From: Sulfuriferula sp.
GTDB taxonomy: Bacteria; Pseudomonadota; Gammaproteobacteria; Burkholderiales; Sulfuriferulaceae
Assembly: GCA_031291235.1 (NCBI GenBank)
Contig: JARLJL010000022.1
Span: forward strand, 509,072 to 573,071
Length of the DNA: 64,000 bases
Reading direction: 5' to 3'
Below are positions 27,710 through 37,969 of this stretch, in pieces (position 1 is the stretch's first letter; every line of letters begins with the position of its first letter). Position numbers and translations under genes: made by a program. The notes under the pieces are model-generated. The model saw only the letters and a list, made by a program, of their open reading frames with translations, made no database searches and had not been told where the DNA came from.

Positions 27710-30127
27710 TTAATGCTTGGTTGTTGCAATTTCCGCTGCAACCGTTGCTGCAGGCACTACTTCAACAGCAACATCGCTAGTTTCAGGCAACGGTTCCGGC
27801 TGTCGCTCAAGCACCACTTTCAACACCTGATCTATCCATTTCACCGGCTGAATATCGAGTTTATTCTTGATATTCTCGGGAATATCGACCAGATCCCGAA
27901 CGTTCTCCTCGGGTATCAGCACGACCTTTATGCCACCCCGATGTGCCGCTAGCAGCTTCTCTTTCAAACCGCCGATAGGCAGCACCTCGCCGCGCAAGGT
28001 TATCTCGCCGGTCATCGCCACATCTGCGCGCACGGGTATCCCCGTCAGCACAGAAACCAGCGCGGTACAGATACCAATACCGGCACTTGGTCCATCCTTG
28101 GGCGTAGCCCCTTCCGGCAAGTGGATGTGGATATCGTTCTTTTGATAGAAATCGTTGGGAATTCCCAATGCATGCGAGCGGCTCCGCACTACAGACATGG
28201 CAGCTTGTATCGACTCCTGCATCACTTCACCCAGCTTACCGGTGGTAATCATCTTACCCTTACCCGGCAACAGCACGCTTTCTATCGTCAGCAGTTCGCC
28301 GCCCACTTCCGTCCAGGCCAGCCCGGTCACCTGTCCGACTTGATTGTACTTCTCCGCGACGCCGTAACTGAAGCGACGTACGCCCAGGTATTTATCCAGA
28401 TTGCGCGCATTGACCGTAATTTTGCCTGCCTTGGTGGTTTTGGTAAGTAATGCCTTAACTGCCTTGCGGCATATTTTAGCTACATCACGGTCCAGGTTAC
28501 GCACCCCCGCTTCGCGCGTGTAATAACGCACGATATCGCGTAAGGCAGTTTCCGTAATAGCACATTCCTCGGGTTTCAATCCATTGGCAGCCATTTGCTT
28601 GGGTACAAGATAACGCTCGGCTATGTTTACCTTCTCATCTTCCGTGTACCCGGACAAGCGAATAATTTCCATCCGATCCAGTAACGGTGCCGGAATATTC
28701 AAGGTATTCGCCGTTGCCACAAACATGACGTCAGACAGATCAAAATCGACCTCTATGTAATGATCTGCAAATGTATGATTCTGCTCCGGATCAAGCACTT
28801 CCAATAATGCAGAAGACGGATCGCCACGGAAATCCTGACCCATTTTATCCACTTCATCCAGCAGAAACAGCGGATTGCGCACGCCTATCTTGGTCATGCT
28901 TTGCAAAATTTTACCAGGCATGGAGCCGATATAAGTACGGCGGTGGCCGCGTATCTCGGATTCGTCGCGCACCCCGCCCAAAGCCATGCGCACAAATTTA
29001 CGGTTAGTCGCTTTGGCGATCGACTGCCCCAGCGAGGTCTTGCCGACGCCGGGAGGCCCGACCAAACACAGAATAGGTCCTTTGAGTTTTTCTACCCGTT
29101 GCTGCACAGCCAGATACTCAACGATGCGCTCTTTCACCTTCTCCAGACCGTAATGATCCTTGTCCAGTATCATCTCGGCTTTGGCCAGATCCTTGCTGAT
29201 TTTGGTTTTTTTCTTCCATGGCAAGCCGATCAGGGTTTCGATGTAGCTACGCACCACTGTCGCTTCTGCCGACATGGGCGACATCATTTTGAGCTTCTTC
29301 ATTTCCGCCTCAGCTTTCGCTTCGGCATCCTTGCTCATTCTGGCTTCCTTGATGCGTTTTTCCAGCTCTTCCAGCTCTACACCCTCTTCACCATCACCCA
29401 GTTCTTTCTGAATGGCTTTGACCTGCTCATTGAGATAGTAATCGCGCTGACTTTTTTCCATTTGACGCTTCACACGTCCACGGATGCGCTTTTCTACCTG
29501 CAAAATGTCGATTTCGCCTTCCAGCAGGCTCATGAGATGTTCCAGTCTAGCCTGCACCGGGAACATTTCCAGAATATCCTGTTTCTGTTCAAGCTTGAGC
29601 GGCAAATGTGCGGCGATAGTATCAGCCAAGCGACCGGCCTCGTCTATCCCAACCAGCGAAGTGAGTATTTCAGGTGGTATTTTCTTGTTGAGTTTCACAT
29701 ACTGATCGAACTGCGCAACCAGCGCCCGGCGGGTCGCCTCGGCTTCGTTATCATCCGTAGTATCGTCTGTGGGCACCAATTTGACGGTACCGACAAAATG
29801 ACTATCCAGATCGGCGTATTCAAGCACATTGGCACGTTGATTGCCTTCCACCAGTACTTTGACTGTGCCATCGGGTAATTTGAGCATTTGCAGTATGGTT
29901 GCTACGCTACCGATATGATACAAATCCTCAGGCGTAGGCTCATCCTTGGATGCGGACTTTTGCGCAACCAACAGGATGCTCTTGCCCGATTCCATTGCAA
30001 TTTCGAGCGCTTTGATTGATTTGGCGCGTCCCACGAACAGCGGGATCACCATATGAGGGAATACCACTACATCGCGTAGCGGCAGTAATGGCAATGTTAT
30101 TGCTTCAGCGTCTTGGAGTAAGGCCAT
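27710..30127 (-). CDS. lon: ATP-dependent protease Lon
   Basis: An 805-residue AAA+ serine protease that degrades misfolded and regulatory proteins in the cytosol. The N-terminal LON substrate domain starts [24 protein letters not shown]. The ATPase has Walker [12 protein letters not shown] (about 355) and Walker [10 protein letters not shown]. The protease domain has the Ser-Lys dyad with serine in [17 protein letters not shown] (about 680) and [25 protein letters not shown]. Full length. A heat-shock-like promoter lies upstream at 30169-30196. Order clpX-lon-hupB as in E. coli. Confidence 0.97.
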   Translation of the reverse strand: MALLQDAEAITLPLLPLRDVVVFPHMVIPLFVGRAKSIKALEIAMESGKSILLVAQKSASKDEPTPEDLYHIGSVATILQMLKLPDGTVKVLVEGNQRANVLEYADLDSHFVGTVKLVPTDDTTDDNEAEATRRALVAQFDQYVKLNKKIPPEILTSLVGIDEAGRLADTIAAHLPLKLEQKQDILEMFPVQARLEHLMSLLEGEIDILQVEKRIRGRVKRQMEKSQRDYYLNEQVKAIQKELGDGEEGVELEELEKRIKEARMSKDAEAKAEAEMKKLKMMSPMSAEATVVRSYIETLIGLPWKKKTKISKDLAKAEMILDKDHYGLEKVKERIVEYLAVQQRVEKLKGPILCLVGPPGVGKTSLGQSIAKATNRKFVRMALGGVRDESEIRGHRRTYIGSMPGKILQSMTKIGVRNPLFLLDEVDKMGQDFRGDPSSALLEVLDPEQNHTFADHYIEVDFDLSDVMFVATANTLNIPAPLLDRMEIIRLSGYTEDEKVNIAERYLVPKQMAANGLKPEECAITETALRDIVRYYTREAGVRNLDRDVAKICRKAVKALLTKTTKAGKITVNARNLDKYLGVRRFSYGVAEKYNQVGQVTGLAWTEVGGELLTIESVLLPGKGKMITTGKLGEVMQESIQAAMSVVRSRSHALGIPNDFYQKNDIHIHLPEGATPKDGPSAGIGICTALVSVLTGIPVRADVAMTGEITLRGEVLPIGGLKEKLLAAHRGGIKVVLIPEENVRDLVDIPENIKNKLDIQPVKWIDQVLKVVLERQPEPLPETSDVAVEVVPAATVAAEIATTKH

Positions 30128-30168
30128 GATAGTGATCCCTATATTGAGAATTGAACGACATAGGACAC

Positions 30169-30196
30169 ATATACGGGCAGCTTAACAAAATTCAAG
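30169..30196 (-). promoter_or_regulatory. Putative heat-shock (sigma-32 type) promoter of lon
   Basis: On the minus strand CTTGAAT (30190-30196) is followed after 12 nt by CCCGTATAT (30169-30177). Compared with the sigma-32 pattern CTTGAAA - 11-16 nt - CCCCATNT, the -35 differs at one base and the -10 keeps the CCC start. Transcription would begin about 36 nt before lon, and lon is a classic heat-shock gene. Confidence 0.5.
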
Positions 30197-30255
30197 CCGT
30201 ACCTGCATATATTATCCGCAAGCGCCTGAATCCAAGCGTGTTTTACTATAAATAC

Positions 30256-30288
30256 ACTGGCGGGAACCTATTACCGGCACCCGCCAGT
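30256..30288 (-). terminator. Hairpin terminator after clpX
   Basis: A perfect 9-bp stem, ACTGGCGGG (30256-30264) with CCCGCCAGT (30280-30288), closes a 15-nt loop and starts 6 nt after the clpX stop. The following minus-strand sequence GTATTTATAG is only moderately T-rich, so efficiency is uncertain. Confidence 0.6.
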
Positions 30289-30293
30289 TTCAA

Positions 30294-31553
30294 TCATGAA
30301 GCCAATTTTGCCTGATCGGCATAAATCATCAACGGTTTTGCAGTACCGGCAATAACGTTCTCGTCGACGACGACTTTTGTCACATTTTCCATGGAGGGCA
30401 ATTCAAACATGGTATCCAGCAAAGCATGCTCGATAATGGAGCGCAGACCGCGTGCACCGGTTTTCCGGGCCAATGCACGTTTGGCGATGGCAATCAACGC
30501 ATCTTCACGAAATTCCAGTTCGGCGCCTTCCATTTCAAAAAGCTTGCCGTATTGCTTGGTCAGCGCATTCTTGGGCTGCGTCAATATCGTCATTAAAGCA
30601 GTTTCATCAAGCTCTTCCAGCGTAGCGATAACCGGCAAGCGACCGATTAACTCAGGAATCAAACCGAATTTGATCAAATCTTCCGGCTCTACTTCCTGCA
30701 GCAAGGCAGAAATATCCTTGCTGTCATCCTTGCTTCTGACTTCAGCGCCGAAACCTATCCCGCCCTTGGTCGAACGGTTCTGAATAACCCGTTCCAGACC
30801 TGCAAACGCGCCGCCGCAAATAAATAGCATATTGGTCGTATCAACCTGCACGAATTCCTGATTAGGATGTTTGCGTCCACCCTGAGGCGGAATAGAGGCC
30901 GTTGTACCTTCAATCAGTTTTAGTAACGCCTGCTGTACGCCCTCGCCTGAAACATCGCGGGTAATCGACGGATTATCGGATTTGCGGGAAATCTTATCGA
31001 TTTCATCTATGTAAACGATGCCGTTCTTGGCTTTCTCGACATCGTAATCACATTTTTGCAATAATTTCTGAATAATGTTTTCGACGTCTTCGCCGACATA
31101 GCCAGCTTCAGTCAATGTCGTTGCGTCAGCCATGACAAACGGAACGTCCAGTAAGCGCGCCAGCGTCTGAGCCAGCAAGGTTTTACCCGATCCGGTAGGG
31201 CCGATCAGCAGAATATTGCTTTTAGCCAGTTCGATTTCGCCTTTGCCATCGGCATGGCGTAAACGTTTGTAATGGTTATAAACGGCGACAGCCAGAATAC
31301 GCTTGGCCTTATCCTGACCGATTACGTAATCGTTCAGGATAACCTGGATTTGCTGTGGCGTAGGCAATGCGGACTTATCCGTTTTACCCATTTTATCTTG
31401 CTGAATCTCTTCACGGATAATATCGGTGCACAACTCTACGCATTCATCGCATATGAATACGGATGGTCCCGCAATGAGTTTACGCACTTCGTGCTGACTC
31501 TTACCGCAAAAAGAGCAGTACAACAGTTTTTCGCCGCTATTTTTGTCAGACAT
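30294..31553 (-). CDS. clpX: ClpXP protease ATPase subunit ClpX
   Basis: A 419-residue AAA+ unfoldase that recognises substrates and feeds them to ClpP. The N-terminal zinc-binding domain has four cysteines (YCSFCGKS and [10 protein letters not shown], residues about 12-42). Walker A is [12 protein letters not shown], Walker [11 protein letters not shown], and the ClpP-docking IGF-type loop is GGIGFGAEV. It ends in typical ClpX sequence. It lies 29 nt downstream of clpP; tig-clpP-clpX form one operon closed by the hairpin at 30256-30288. Confidence 0.97.
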   Translation of the reverse strand: MSDKNSGEKLLYCSFCGKSQHEVRKLIAGPSVFICDECVELCTDIIREEIQQDKMGKTDKSALPTPQQIQVILNDYVIGQDKAKRILAVAVYNHYKRLRHADGKGEIELAKSNILLIGPTGSGKTLLAQTLARLLDVPFVMADATTLTEAGYVGEDVENIIQKLLQKCDYDVEKAKNGIVYIDEIDKISRKSDNPSITRDVSGEGVQQALLKLIEGTTASIPPQGGRKHPNQEFVQVDTTNMLFICGGAFAGLERVIQNRSTKGGIGFGAEVRSKDDSKDISALLQEVEPEDLIKFGLIPELIGRLPVIATLEELDETALMTILTQPKNALTKQYGKLFEMEGAELEFREDALIAIAKRALARKTGARGLRSIIEHALLDTMFELPSMENVTKVVVDENVIAGTAKPLMIYADQAKLAS

Positions 31554-31582
31554 GGCACTTCTCCGTTATGGTTTAGCCTAAA

Positions 31583-32212
31583 TTATTCTGCAGCCTCAGC
31601 ACGGCTGGTGATCACTTTATCGATCAGACCATACTTTACAGCTTCTTCCGCGCTCATGAAATTGTCGCGATCCGTGTCTTTTTCCAGCGTAGCCATGTCC
31701 TGACCGGTATGGAATGCCATCATGCCATTCAAACGCTCGCGCAGATAGAGAATTTCCTTGGCATGAATTGCGATATCCGATGCCTGCCCCTGAAAACCGC
31801 CCAACGGTTGATGTATCATCACCCGTGCATTCGGTAAGGCATAACGTTTGCCCTTTGCGCCGGCGGTCAGCAAAAATGCGCCCATGCTCGCTGCCTGACC
31901 CATGCACAAGGTGCTAACGTCCGGTTTGATAAACTGCATGGTATCGTAAATCGACATACCAGCCGATACGGAACCGCCAGGAGAGTTGATATATAAATAG
32001 ATGTCCTTATCCGGATTTTCGGATTCAAGGAACAACAACTGGGCAACCACCAGATTGGCCGAAACCTCATTGACAGGGCCAACCAGAAATACCACCCGCT
32101 CCTTCAGCAAACGCGAGTAAATATCATAAGCGCGTTCGCCGCGCCCGCTTTGCTCTACCACCATCGGGACCAGTCCCAAGGCCTGTGGATCCCAGTTGCT
32201 ATCGATCATCAT
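31583..32212 (-). CDS. clpP: ClpXP protease proteolytic subunit ClpP
   Basis: A 209-residue serine protease forming the tetradecameric chamber used by ClpX. The catalytic triad is visible: serine in [13 protein letters not shown], histidine in [11 protein letters not shown] and aspartate in [15 protein letters not shown]-terminal [18 protein letters not shown] is standard. Start ATGATG at 32212; the gap to tig is 4 nt, with a GGAAGG ribosome site lying inside the end of tig, suggesting translational coupling. Confidence 0.97.
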   Translation of the reverse strand: MMIDSNWDPQALGLVPMVVEQSGRGERAYDIYSRLLKERVVFLVGPVNEVSANLVVAQLLFLESENPDKDIYLYINSPGGSVSAGMSIYDTMQFIKPDVSTLCMGQAASMGAFLLTAGAKGKRYALPNARVMIHQPLGGFQGQASDIAIHAKEILYLRERLNGMMAFHTGQDMATLEKDTDRDNFMSAEEAVKYGLIDKVITSRAEAAE

Positions 32213-32216
32213 TGCG

Positions 32217-33524
32217 TTATGCCTTCCCCATTAATTCATCAAAAGCGAGCACCTGATCAGTTACCTTACTTTGCCCTAATACCCATTCTACAACATTGTT
32301 CTCTATTGCCAAGGATTCAATTTCCTGCATCTTGTCCGGGTTGCCACGATACCAGTCGACTACATTTTGCGGCTCTTCGTAACTTTGTGCAATGTCTTCT
32401 ATCAATGCCCGGATTTGTTCGGTTTTCGCCGCAAGCGCGTTGGTTTGTACGACTTCCGACAAAATCAGACCCAATGCCACACGTCGCTGAGCCCGTTCTT
32501 CAAACAAATCGGTAGGCATGGGAATATCAGCAACATTCATGCCACGCGCCTGCAAATCATTGCGTGCCTGTTCCATCAAACGCTGTGCTTCGTTCTGAAC
32601 CAAAGACTTGGGAGTATCGACCGTGGTCGAAGCCAGCAAAGCCTGCATCACCTGATCCTTGATTTGCGCCTGCACGCGACTTTTGACTTCGCGCTCCAGA
32701 TTACCCTTGATCTCCGCACGCATTTTGGCAACATCGCCATCAGCGATTCCCAGACTCTTGGCAAATTCTGCATCTATTTCAGGCAGTTTTGGTGCAGCCA
32801 CATCGGTTACTTCAATGCTGAACTGCGCTGTCTTGCCTGCCAATTCTGCTGCCTGATAATCGGTCGGAAAAGCCACATCAAACGTTTTCTTGTCGCCGGC
32901 CTTGACATCCAGCAATGCATTCTCGAAATCAGGCAAGGTGCGCCCTTCGCCGATCACTACGCGAAAACCCTTAGCCTCGCCTCCTGCGAATACTTCGCCG
33001 TCAACCTTGCCCACATAATCCAGCGTGACCAGATCATCAGTTTGTGCCGCACGGTCTGCGCTTTCGTATTGCACACGCTGCTTGCGTAGCACGGCCAGGG
33101 TTTTGTCGATTTCGGCATCGCCCACCGCTACTACCGGACGATTGATTTCGGACGTACTGATATCGCCCAAGGTAATTTCAGGATAAACCTCGAATATGGC
33201 ATAAAACTCGAACAGCGCCTGATCAGCAGCATCGGTTTTAGGCTCGATGCGAGGGAATCCGGCAACTTTCAATTTGTTTTCCTGCACGGCATTCGAAAAC
33301 GCACGTTCCACCGCATTGCCGAGGACTTCCTGACGCACTTCGCCGCCATACTGCTTGTTAATGATCGACATCGGCACTTTGCCATGACGGAAACCGTCCA
33401 CGCGCGCCGTACGCGCAATACGTTTGAGGCGATTAGCCACTTCGGACTCGATTGCCTGCATTTCCACAGCAAGATTGATACGGCGTTCCAATGAACTAAG
33501 TTGTTCGATATTAGCGTGTTGCAT
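32217..33524 (-). CDS. tig: Trigger factor
   Basis: A 435-residue ribosome-associated chaperone. The N-terminal ribosome-binding domain includes [20 protein letters not shown], close to the GFRxGKxP signature (about 44-58). The FKBP-type PPIase domain spans about 160-240 ([39 protein letters not shown]), and the C-terminal helical chaperone domain follows. It is the first gene of tig-clpP-clpX. tRNA-Leu lies 77 nt upstream on the same strand; I see no clear separate promoter or terminator between them. Confidence 0.96.
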   Translation of the reverse strand: MQHANIEQLSSLERRINLAVEMQAIESEVANRLKRIARTARVDGFRHGKVPMSIINKQYGGEVRQEVLGNAVERAFSNAVQENKLKVAGFPRIEPKTDAADQALFEFYAIFEVYPEITLGDISTSEINRPVVAVGDAEIDKTLAVLRKQRVQYESADRAAQTDDLVTLDYVGKVDGEVFAGGEAKGFRVVIGEGRTLPDFENALLDVKAGDKKTFDVAFPTDYQAAELAGKTAQFSIEVTDVAAPKLPEIDAEFAKSLGIADGDVAKMRAEIKGNLEREVKSRVQAQIKDQVMQALLASTTVDTPKSLVQNEAQRLMEQARNDLQARGMNVADIPMPTDLFEERAQRRVALGLILSEVVQTNALAAKTEQIRALIEDIAQSYEEPQNVVDWYRGNPDKMQEIESLAIENNVVEWVLGQSKVTDQVLAFDELMGKA

Positions 33525-33601
33525 GAATTATCCTTGATTGAGTTGGATAGTAATGTGAAAAGCATGCCGCATTCGGGCACACAAAAGTCCTGGAAAAAAG
33601 A

Positions 33602-33686
<85 letters not shown>

Positions 33687-33774
33687 AAGCCGCTTAGTGT
33701 AATATAATTGGGTATGCGCTGTCAGCATCAATTCTTATAAAACCGCAAAATTTACCGATTATCCAACGGCCTGC
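33687..33774. promoter_or_regulatory. Divergent promoter region of tRNA-Leu and hpnC
   Basis: An AT-rich core at 33701-33708 gives a perfect TATAAT on plus (33703-33708) and TATATT on minus (33701-33706). Upstream elements are weak on both strands: TTTCGC on plus inside the tRNA gene, and TTGATG or CTGACA on minus with imperfect spacing. The hpnC leader would be about 60 nt. Confidence 0.4.
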
Positions 33775-34587
33775 ATGACTATCGATCATTACGAAAATTT
33801 CCCTGTCGCTTCCGTGTTACTGCCTCGCCGTTTACGTCATGCAGTAGAGGTTATTTACCATTTTGCCCGTAGTGCCGACGACATTGCCGATGAGGGCAAC
33901 GCCAGTGCCGACGAACGCCTTGCCGCCCTCGACGATTACCGTGCCGAACTGACTCGCATCGCCGATAATCAGGAACCGCAGACTCAACTATTTCGTGCAC
34001 TGGCCGCGGTCATTGCCCGCCACCGCTTGCCGATGCAACCGTTTTACGATCTGCTGGACGCGTTCTCGCAGGACGTAGTCAAAACGCGCTATGCCAATTT
34101 CGGCGAAGTCATGGACTATTGCAAAAAATCCGCAAACCCGGTTGGGCGCCTGATGCTGGCCTTATACGGCGAGAACGACCCGCGTAGCCTGGCTTATTCC
34201 GATGCGATTTGCTCGGCCTTGCAGATCATCAATTTCCTGCAGGATATTGCCATCGATTACGACAAAAACCGAATTTACATGCCGCAGGACGAACTGGCAA
34301 AGCACCACATCGACGAAGCGCAAATAGCGCGGCACGATGCCGGTGGCACATGGTCCCCATTCATGCTCAAACAAATCGAACGTACGCGTAAATTGTTGCA
34401 GGCCGGCGCGCCGCTGGGTAAAGTACTGAAAGGCCGTATCGGTCTGGAGTTACGCATGATCATCATGGGCGGCGCTACCGTGCTGGAAAAACTGCACAAG
34501 CACAAAGGCGATATTTACGCCCACCGCCCCGTACTCGATACCCGCGACTGGGTCAAAATGTTTTACCGCGCAGTGCGCGCCAAATAG
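33775..34587 (+). CDS. hpnC: Hydroxysqualene synthase HpnC
   Basis: A 270-residue member of the squalene/phytoene synthase superfamily. In the HpnCDE route it converts presqualene diphosphate to hydroxysqualene. The first Asp-rich motif is FARSADDIADEGN (about 28-40); the second is NFLQDIAIDYDKNRIYMP. The second lacks the DVGED pattern seen in HpnD, as expected for HpnC, and the YANFGEVMDYCKKSANPVG segment is characteristic. The start ATG directly precedes TIDHYENFPVASVLLP, the typical HpnC N-terminus. First gene of hpnC-D-E. Confidence 0.92.
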   Translation: MTIDHYENFPVASVLLPRRLRHAVEVIYHFARSADDIADEGNASADERLAALDDYRAELTRIADNQEPQTQLFRALAAVIARHRLPMQPFYDLLDAFSQDVVKTRYANFGEVMDYCKKSANPVGRLMLALYGENDPRSLAYSDAICSALQIINFLQDIAIDYDKNRIYMPQDELAKHHIDEAQIARHDAGGTWSPFMLKQIERTRKLLQAGAPLGKVLKGRIGLELRMIIMGGATVLEKLHKHKGDIYAHRPVLDTRDWVKMFYRAVRAK

Positions 34588-34596
34588 GATACCGTT

Positions 34597-35430
34597 GTGG
34601 ACCCGAATCAATATTGCCAGGACAAGGCCGCTGCCAGCGGCTCCAGCTTTTACTACAGTTTCCTGTTCCTGCCTGCGCCGCGCAGGCGCGCCATCATCGC
34701 GCTTTACGCATTCTGCCGCGAAGTCGACGATATCGTTGACGAATGTACCGATATGCACGTCGCACAAACCAAGCTCAACTGGTGGCGGCAGGAAATCAGC
34801 GACCTCTATCAAGGACAGCCGCATCACCCTGTCAGCCATGCCTTGCTACCGATCATTCGCGACTTCAATTTACCCGCTGAGCAATTACTGGAGATCATAG
34901 ATGGTATGGAAATGGATTTGAATCTGCATCGCTATGAAGATTTCAAATCGTTGCGTCTATACTGCCATCGAGTTGCGGGCGTCGTCGGCGAACTGTCCGC
35001 AGAAATTTTCGGCTATACAGACCGCGCCACCCTGCATTATGCGGCAGACTTGGGCCTCGCATTCCAGCTCACCAATATCATCCGCGATGTCGGTGAAGAC
35101 GCTCGCCGCAACCGGATTTATCTGCCCATGGACGAGCTGGCCAAATTTAACGTCCCAGCTAGCGATATTCTCAATGCGCGTCAGACCGATAATTTCCGTC
35201 AACTGATGGAATTTCAATACCAGCGCGCACAGCAATTCTACGATCAGGCTTTTGCCGCCCTGCCGTCAGCCGATCGCAAAACGCAAAAAACCGGCCTGAT
35301 CATGGCCGGCATTTACCGCACCCTGCTGGAAGAAATTCGACACGAAGGTTTTCAAGTGCTCACCCATCGCACAGCGCTTACCCCTATCCGCAAATTATGG
35401 ATCGCCTGGCGCACCTGGGTAAAAAGCTGA
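34597..35430 (+). CDS. hpnD: Presqualene diphosphate synthase HpnD
   Basis: A 277-residue trans-prenyl synthase that condenses two farnesyl diphosphates to presqualene diphosphate. It carries both Asp-rich motifs: CREVDDIVDECTD (about 48-60) and NIIRDVGEDARRNRIYLP (about 160-177), plus HRVAGVVGELSAEIFG. It starts with GTG at 34597, after AGGAT, 9 nt beyond hpnC. A phytoene synthase would look similar, but the adjacent hpnC and hpnE and absence of carotenoid genes favour HpnD. Confidence 0.92.
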   Translation: MDPNQYCQDKAAASGSSFYYSFLFLPAPRRRAIIALYAFCREVDDIVDECTDMHVAQTKLNWWRQEISDLYQGQPHHPVSHALLPIIRDFNLPAEQLLEIIDGMEMDLNLHRYEDFKSLRLYCHRVAGVVGELSAEIFGYTDRATLHYAADLGLAFQLTNIIRDVGEDARRNRIYLPMDELAKFNVPASDILNARQTDNFRQLMEFQYQRAQQFYDQAFAALPSADRKTQKTGLIMAGIYRTLLEEIRHEGFQVLTHRTALTPIRKLWIAWRTWVKS

Positions 35431-35435
35431 CAAAC

Positions 35436-36740
35436 GTGACGACTTTGCGAAACCGGCACGTCGCCATCATCGGTGGTGGTTATGCCGGTATGGCAGCCGC
35501 TGTTGCGCTTGCCCGTAACGACATCAAGGTAACTGTTTACGAAGCCGGCAAGGTATTAGGCGGTCGAGCGCGACAGCTTGAGCACCCTCAACTGGATACG
35601 GCGCTGGACAACGGCCAGCATCTGCTACTGGGTGCGTACCAGACCACACTGGCATTAGCCCGACTAGTCAATCCCGGCACAGCTGCATGGCTACGCCAGC
35701 CATTACAACTTCACACGCAGAACGGTTTGCAACTCGCTGCTCCGAGATTGCCCGCGCCGTTCAACACCCTGCTCGCGTTGCTCACCGCCAAAGGCATTAA
35801 CGCATCACAACGGCTTGCTGCTACCGGCTTTATGATGCACCAGCGTTTACGTGGATTCAAATTAACGCAGGACATCACCGTTGCAGAATTGTTAATCGGG
35901 CAACCTCCGCACTTGATAAAGTCACTGTGGGAACCGCTGTGTCTGGCTGCGCTTAATACGCCTATCGCAACCGCATCGGCACAGGTTTTCCTGAACGTGC
36001 TCCGAGACAGCCTGACTCGGAGCCGGCAAGACAGCGACCTCATTATTCCTACCATCGACCTGTCGGCATTTTTCCCCGTCCCTGCTGCCGATTACGTTCG
36101 TAGCAACGGAGGGGATATTGTCATGCAGCATCGCGTCAGGTCGATTACGACATCAGATACTGGCGGCTATCTCGTCGATGGAGCACAATACAGCGATGTC
36201 ATTTGCGCTGTCGCACCACATCAGGCAGCTGCCTTGATTGCCGGATTACCTGCATTAATGCCCATCACCGAACAACTGAACAGCTATTCCTATCAGCCCA
36301 TCACGACGGTCTACTTACAATACTCGCCCCATATACGCCTGCCACGCGCCATGACCGGGCTAGCTGGCACCATAGCGCAATGGGTATTCGACCGCGGTAT
36401 CAGCCATCAACAACACGGACTGCTGGCCGCTGTCATCAGCACCGCCGGTGAGCATAGCAAACTCAATCACAAAGCTTTAGCTGCACATATCGTCGCAGAA
36501 CTGCACCAAACACTTGCCACACCGCCTGATGCAATATGGCATCAAGTCGTGGTCGAGAAACGCGCCACATTTTCATGCGACACGCATTTACCGCGCCCAA
36601 CTCAACACACATCTCTCGCCAATTTTTATCTGGCGGGCGACTATACCGCAAGCGATTATCCCGCCACGCTGGAAGCAGCGACCCAAAGCGGGGTAAAATG
36701 CGCGCACTTGATATTAGCCAACAACACAACTAAACCATGA
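35436..36740 (+). CDS. hpnE: Hydroxysqualene dehydroxylase HpnE
   Basis: FAD-dependent enzyme of about 434 residues that reduces hydroxysqualene to squalene. The N-terminal dinucleotide fold is HVAIIGGGYAGMAAAVAL followed by VYEAGKVLGGRARQ, and the C-terminal FAD motif is YLAGDYTASDYPATLEAA. I place the start at GTG 35436, 5 nt after the hpnD stop, because the Rossmann strand then begins about 9 residues in. An in-frame ATG at 35397 overlapping hpnD is possible; neither has a strong ribosome site. The stop overlaps the next gene (ATGA). The protein resembles phytoene desaturases, so context decides. Confidence 0.9.
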   Translation: MTTLRNRHVAIIGGGYAGMAAAVALARNDIKVTVYEAGKVLGGRARQLEHPQLDTALDNGQHLLLGAYQTTLALARLVNPGTAAWLRQPLQLHTQNGLQLAAPRLPAPFNTLLALLTAKGINASQRLAATGFMMHQRLRGFKLTQDITVAELLIGQPPHLIKSLWEPLCLAALNTPIATASAQVFLNVLRDSLTRSRQDSDLIIPTIDLSAFFPVPAADYVRSNGGDIVMQHRVRSITTSDTGGYLVDGAQYSDVICAVAPHQAAALIAGLPALMPITEQLNSYSYQPITTVYLQYSPHIRLPRAMTGLAGTIAQWVFDRGISHQQHGLLAAVISTAGEHSKLNHKALAAHIVAELHQTLATPPDAIWHQVVVEKRATFSCDTHLPRPTQHTSLANFYLAGDYTASDYPATLEAATQSGVKCAHLILANNTTKP

Positions 36741-37480
36741 AAAATTACCAGGCCCCAAAAGACTTGCTGATTAACCGCGTCATCCTCGTCACCGGCGCAG
36801 GCACAGGCATAGGCCGCGAAGCCGCGCTGACCTACGCCGCACACGGCGCCACAGTTATTTTGCATGGCCGTAATGTCGCCCAGCTGGAAAGTGTTTACGA
36901 TGAAATAGAAGCGGCCGGCAACCCACAGCCTGCCATTATTCCGCTAGATTTTGAAAAAGCCGACGACAAGGCCTTCGAAGGTCTGGCCGGGTCAATCGGC
37001 CTGCAGCTCAAGCGGCTGGATGGCATATTGCACAACGCCACTGCGGCGCTAAGCCCTTTCCCGCTCGAACTGCATAGCATGGATCAATGGCTGCAACTGC
37101 TCCGCGTCAATGTCGCTGCTCCAGCGGCGCTCACCAAAGCCTGCCTGCCTTTGCTTAAAGCCTCGCCGAGCGCTTCCGTCATCATGACCGGTGAATCGCA
37201 CGGCCATACCCCGGCCGCATTCTGGGGCGCCTACGCAGTCAGCAAAGCCGCACTGGAGCCCATGGTCAAAATCTGGGCACAGGAACTGGAAAACTTGCAT
37301 CCTAACTTACGTATCAACGCGCTCATCCCCGGCCCGATTAACAGCCCCATCCGCCGCAAGACCCACCCCGGTGAAAATCATCTGAACATGACACAACCCG
37401 CCGACCTGATGCCGGCTTATCTGTATTTGATGGGAGATGATAGTGCACTCATTAAAGGTGAAACTCTGATATTAGGTTAG
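36737..37480 (+). CDS. YciK-family short-chain dehydrogenase/reductase
   Basis: A 247-residue oxidoreductase resembling E. coli YciK. The NAD(P)-binding motif is LVTGAGTGIGREAALTYA. The family segments LDGILHNATAALSPF, catalytic YAVSK in WGAYAVSKAALEP, and ADLMPAYLYLMGDDSALIKG near the C-terminus match YciK closely. The HNA triplet replaces the usual NNAG. Its ATG overlaps the hpnE stop, so it is cotranscribed with hpnCDE, but YciK is found in many genomes without hpn genes. Substrate unknown. Confidence 0.83.
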   Translation: MKNYQAPKDLLINRVILVTGAGTGIGREAALTYAAHGATVILHGRNVAQLESVYDEIEAAGNPQPAIIPLDFEKADDKAFEGLAGSIGLQLKRLDGILHNATAALSPFPLELHSMDQWLQLLRVNVAAPAALTKACLPLLKASPSASVIMTGESHGHTPAAFWGAYAVSKAALEPMVKIWAQELENLHPNLRINALIPGPINSPIRRKTHPGENHLNMTQPADLMPAYLYLMGDDSALIKGETLILG

Positions 37481-37499
37481 CAATCGAACAACTTGGCTT

Positions 37500-37524
37500 A
37501 AAAAACGAATATTAATCTAATATT
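37500..37524 (-). terminator. AT-rich hairpin with T-run after pilE
   Basis: AATATTA (37508-37514) pairs with TAATATT (37518-37524) around a 3-nt loop. On the minus strand it is followed by CGTTTTTTAAG. The stem has no GC pair, so it is weak, but position and T-run fit the end of the pilus operon. Confidence 0.4.
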
Positions 37525-37553
37525 AGCAATTACGATTCAGTAACCAAAAGATA

Positions 37554-37961
37554 TTATTGCTTCCAACAATCACTAACTGTTCCTGCGCCAACGCCTTTTA
37601 CTCCTAAATCAGTATAGGTAAAAGTCCCACATGTATCATTCGCTTGATTACCCGTTGGCGCAGCCTGTAAGGAAAATGAAGTAGCATTAGCGGCGGTTAT
37701 ACTAAGATCGTAATAATAGTTATTAGCATCAGATACTGGTGTCGGATCAGCAGCATATCCCAGTGTCACCAAACTATTCGTGTAGACATTGTTAGTTGTG
37801 TAATAACGCGCCTCCCGACTCGCCAGATCCATTAATGCATTAACTGCTGTTGTCCTGTGCGATTTAAGCACGTAACTTTGATAGGATGGCAGTGCAATTG
37901 CCGCAAGAATTGCTACGATAGCGACCACAATCATTAACTCAATGAGCGAAAACCCTTTCAT
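37554..37961 (-). CDS. pilE: Type IV pilin-like protein PilE
   Basis: A 135-residue pilin. The class III leader is short: [30 protein letters not shown], cut by prepilin peptidase after the glycine, with the conserved glutamate at mature position 5. A C-terminal cysteine pair ([11 protein letters not shown] and VSDCWKQ) forms the D-region disulfide loop. The start at 37959-37961 follows GAGGTGA. It is the last gene of the fimT-pilVWX-pilY1-pilE minor pilin operon, the position of PilE in Pseudomonas-type clusters, so it is more likely a minor pilin than the main subunit. Confidence 0.88.
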   Translation of the reverse strand: MKGFSLIELMIVVAIVAILAAIALPSYQSYVLKSHRTTAVNALMDLASREARYYTTNNVYTNSLVTLGYAADPTPVSDANNYYYDLSITAANATSFSLQAAPTGNQANDTCGTFTYTDLGVKGVGAGTVSDCWKQ

Positions 37962-37969
37962 GTCATTTT

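Noticed and set aside
34597..36740. Carotenoid genes crtB-crtI
   Set aside because: HpnD and HpnE resemble phytoene synthase and desaturase, but the preceding hpnC and lack of other carotenoid genes point to squalene synthesis.
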